A stretch of DNA of 32,464 bases, from IMG/VR virus record IMGVR_UViG_3300031687_000064, positions 1-32,464 of that record, one strand, 5' to 3'. The notes under the pieces are model-generated. The model was given only the letters and a program-made list of their open reading frames with translations, did no database searches and was not told where the DNA came from. The position numbers and the translations under genes were made by a program. Shown one piece after another: positions 31,932-32,464 of this stretch. This DNA is from a virus. The stretch's first letter is position 1. Every line of letters starts with the position of its first letter.

Positions 31932-32446
31932 CATTCGTTGCAAACATCAGCGAAGCATCTAAGTTTAAAAAAGGAGACACGATAACTTCTAAAGTTAATG
32001 ATAACGGATTAGAATATTCTTTATATGATTTAACTAATGATGTTGACGGTATCTCATTAAACAAAGGTACTGAATTCAAAATAACAGGATTCAATAAAAA
32101 AGAAGAAACTGTTGAATTACAGGGAGTTAATGATGACGAGAATGAATATTCATTAGTATCTACTGATTTACAATTCTTCGAATCATTTACTTCAACATTA
32201 AACGAAGCTAAAGTAAACTTAAAGAAAGCTTTGAAAACACTGACATCAGACGGATATGACGCTCGTTTAGAATATGACATGATAAATGTTACAGATGATG
32301 AAAACGAATACCACTGGGATGGTATAGAAGCAAGTGTTGAAACAGAAAACAGCAACCAAGGATGGTCAACAGATGTAACATCAGTTGAAGATTTTATAAC
32401 ACTAATGACAGACGACGAACTTCCTACTGGAGAATGGGTAGATTAA
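31907..32446 (+). CDS. Candidate internal head protein with two tag/cleavage signatures (179 aa)
   Basis: A 179-aa protein that looks like two joined units. The N-terminal tag MKHVKLFEAFVANISE16-A17 parallels the previous gene exactly in length and cut position. Residues 17-89 form a small beta domain (KKGDTITSKVNDNG onward), SH3-like by pattern. Residues 90-101 (FFESFTSTLNE100-A101) repeat the tag core KLFEAFTSTLSE-A of the upstream protein. Residues 101-179 are a second domain: a basic helix (KVNLKKALKTL), then an acidic alpha/beta part (ARLEYDMINVTDDENEYHWD). If the prohead protease recognises both sites, one precursor would yield two internal proteins. This is inference from motifs. The window ends 18 bases after the stop. 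Confidence 0.65.
   Translation: MKHVKLFEAFVANISEASKFKKGDTITSKVNDNGLEYSLYDLTNDVDGISLNKGTEFKITGFNKKEETVELQGVNDDENEYSLVSTDLQFFESFTSTLNEAKVNLKKALKTLTSDGYDARLEYDMINVTDDENEYHWDGIEASVETENSNQGWSTDVTSVEDFITLMTDDELPTGEWVD
32174..32214 (+). repeat. Internal partial copy of the tag region
   Basis: It encodes FFESFTSTLNEAK in frame inside the 179-aa gene. TTTACTTCAAC and GAAGCTAAA are shared with the tag of the 123-aa gene at the same spacing, so it probably arose by fusion with a tagged gene. Confidence 0.7.
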
Positions 32447-32464
32447 AAATTAAACAAAAATTAA

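Noticed and set aside
1-32464. tRNA genes, CRISPR arrays, insertion sequences, integrase or attachment sites
   Set aside because: I looked for cloverleaf-like segments, regularly spaced repeats, transposase motifs and terminal inverted repeats and saw none that hold up; nearly all sequence is occupied by phage genes on one strand.

Overview
This window is a strongly AT-rich, almost fully coding stretch of a T4-like (contractile-tailed) bacteriophage genome. Every gene I accept is on the + strand. Phage identity rests on a baseplate-J/gp6-type wedge protein, collagen-like tail proteins with tail-collar motifs, and clear homologues of T4 gp32, a DnaG/gp61-type primase, UvsY and UvsW. A Bacteroidota (probably flavobacterial) host is inferred, not proven: most start codons are preceded by A/T-rich leaders without a Shine-Dalgarno sequence, and one tail protein carries a DUF5977-like segment, a domain typical of Bacteroidota.

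Layout. (1) 1-17389: baseplate and tail genes, nearly all touching or overlapping. They are a gp6-like wedge protein cut by the left edge, a 90-aa protein, a gp7-sized wedge candidate, a small beta-rich protein, three very large unidentified virion proteins (654, 1219 and 1471 aa) and a collagen/tail-collar protein. (2) 17437-23443: a second collagen/tail-collar protein ending in DUF5977-like and Hint (intein-like) domains, a membrane-anchored coiled-coil protein (possible spanin), a 685-aa beta-rich protein and a possible tail-tube-fold protein. (3) 23456-24748: a glycine-zipper protein, a RuvC-like nuclease and a 62-aa protein. (4) 24877-29091: a replication/recombination block of gp32 SSB, primase, a 75-aa protein, UvsY and UvsW. 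In T4 the counterparts coat ssDNA, prime lagging strands, load the recombinase and remodel recombination intermediates. (5) 29134-32446: a 620-aa acidic modular protein, a terminator, and three small genes sharing a near-identical N-terminal peptide.

The strongest candidate for an undescribed system is region 5. The three small proteins begin MKH(I/V)KLFE, and two of them have Leu/Ile-Ser-Glu followed by Ala at residues 14-17. This resembles the cleavable capsid-targeting peptide of T4 internal head proteins, where the prohead protease cuts after Glu. The third small protein contains a second internal copy of the signature, and the 620-aa protein carries six similar Glu|Ala/Gly/Ser sites at module borders. 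I read this as a possible set of capsid-packaged, co-injected proteins, partly made as polyproteins. Two other notable points are a complete Hint domain ending in His-Asn-Leu on a tail fibre, and a regularly spaced TTAA array in the gp32 leader that could be an autoregulatory operator. All function statements come from reading the sequence; no database search was run.
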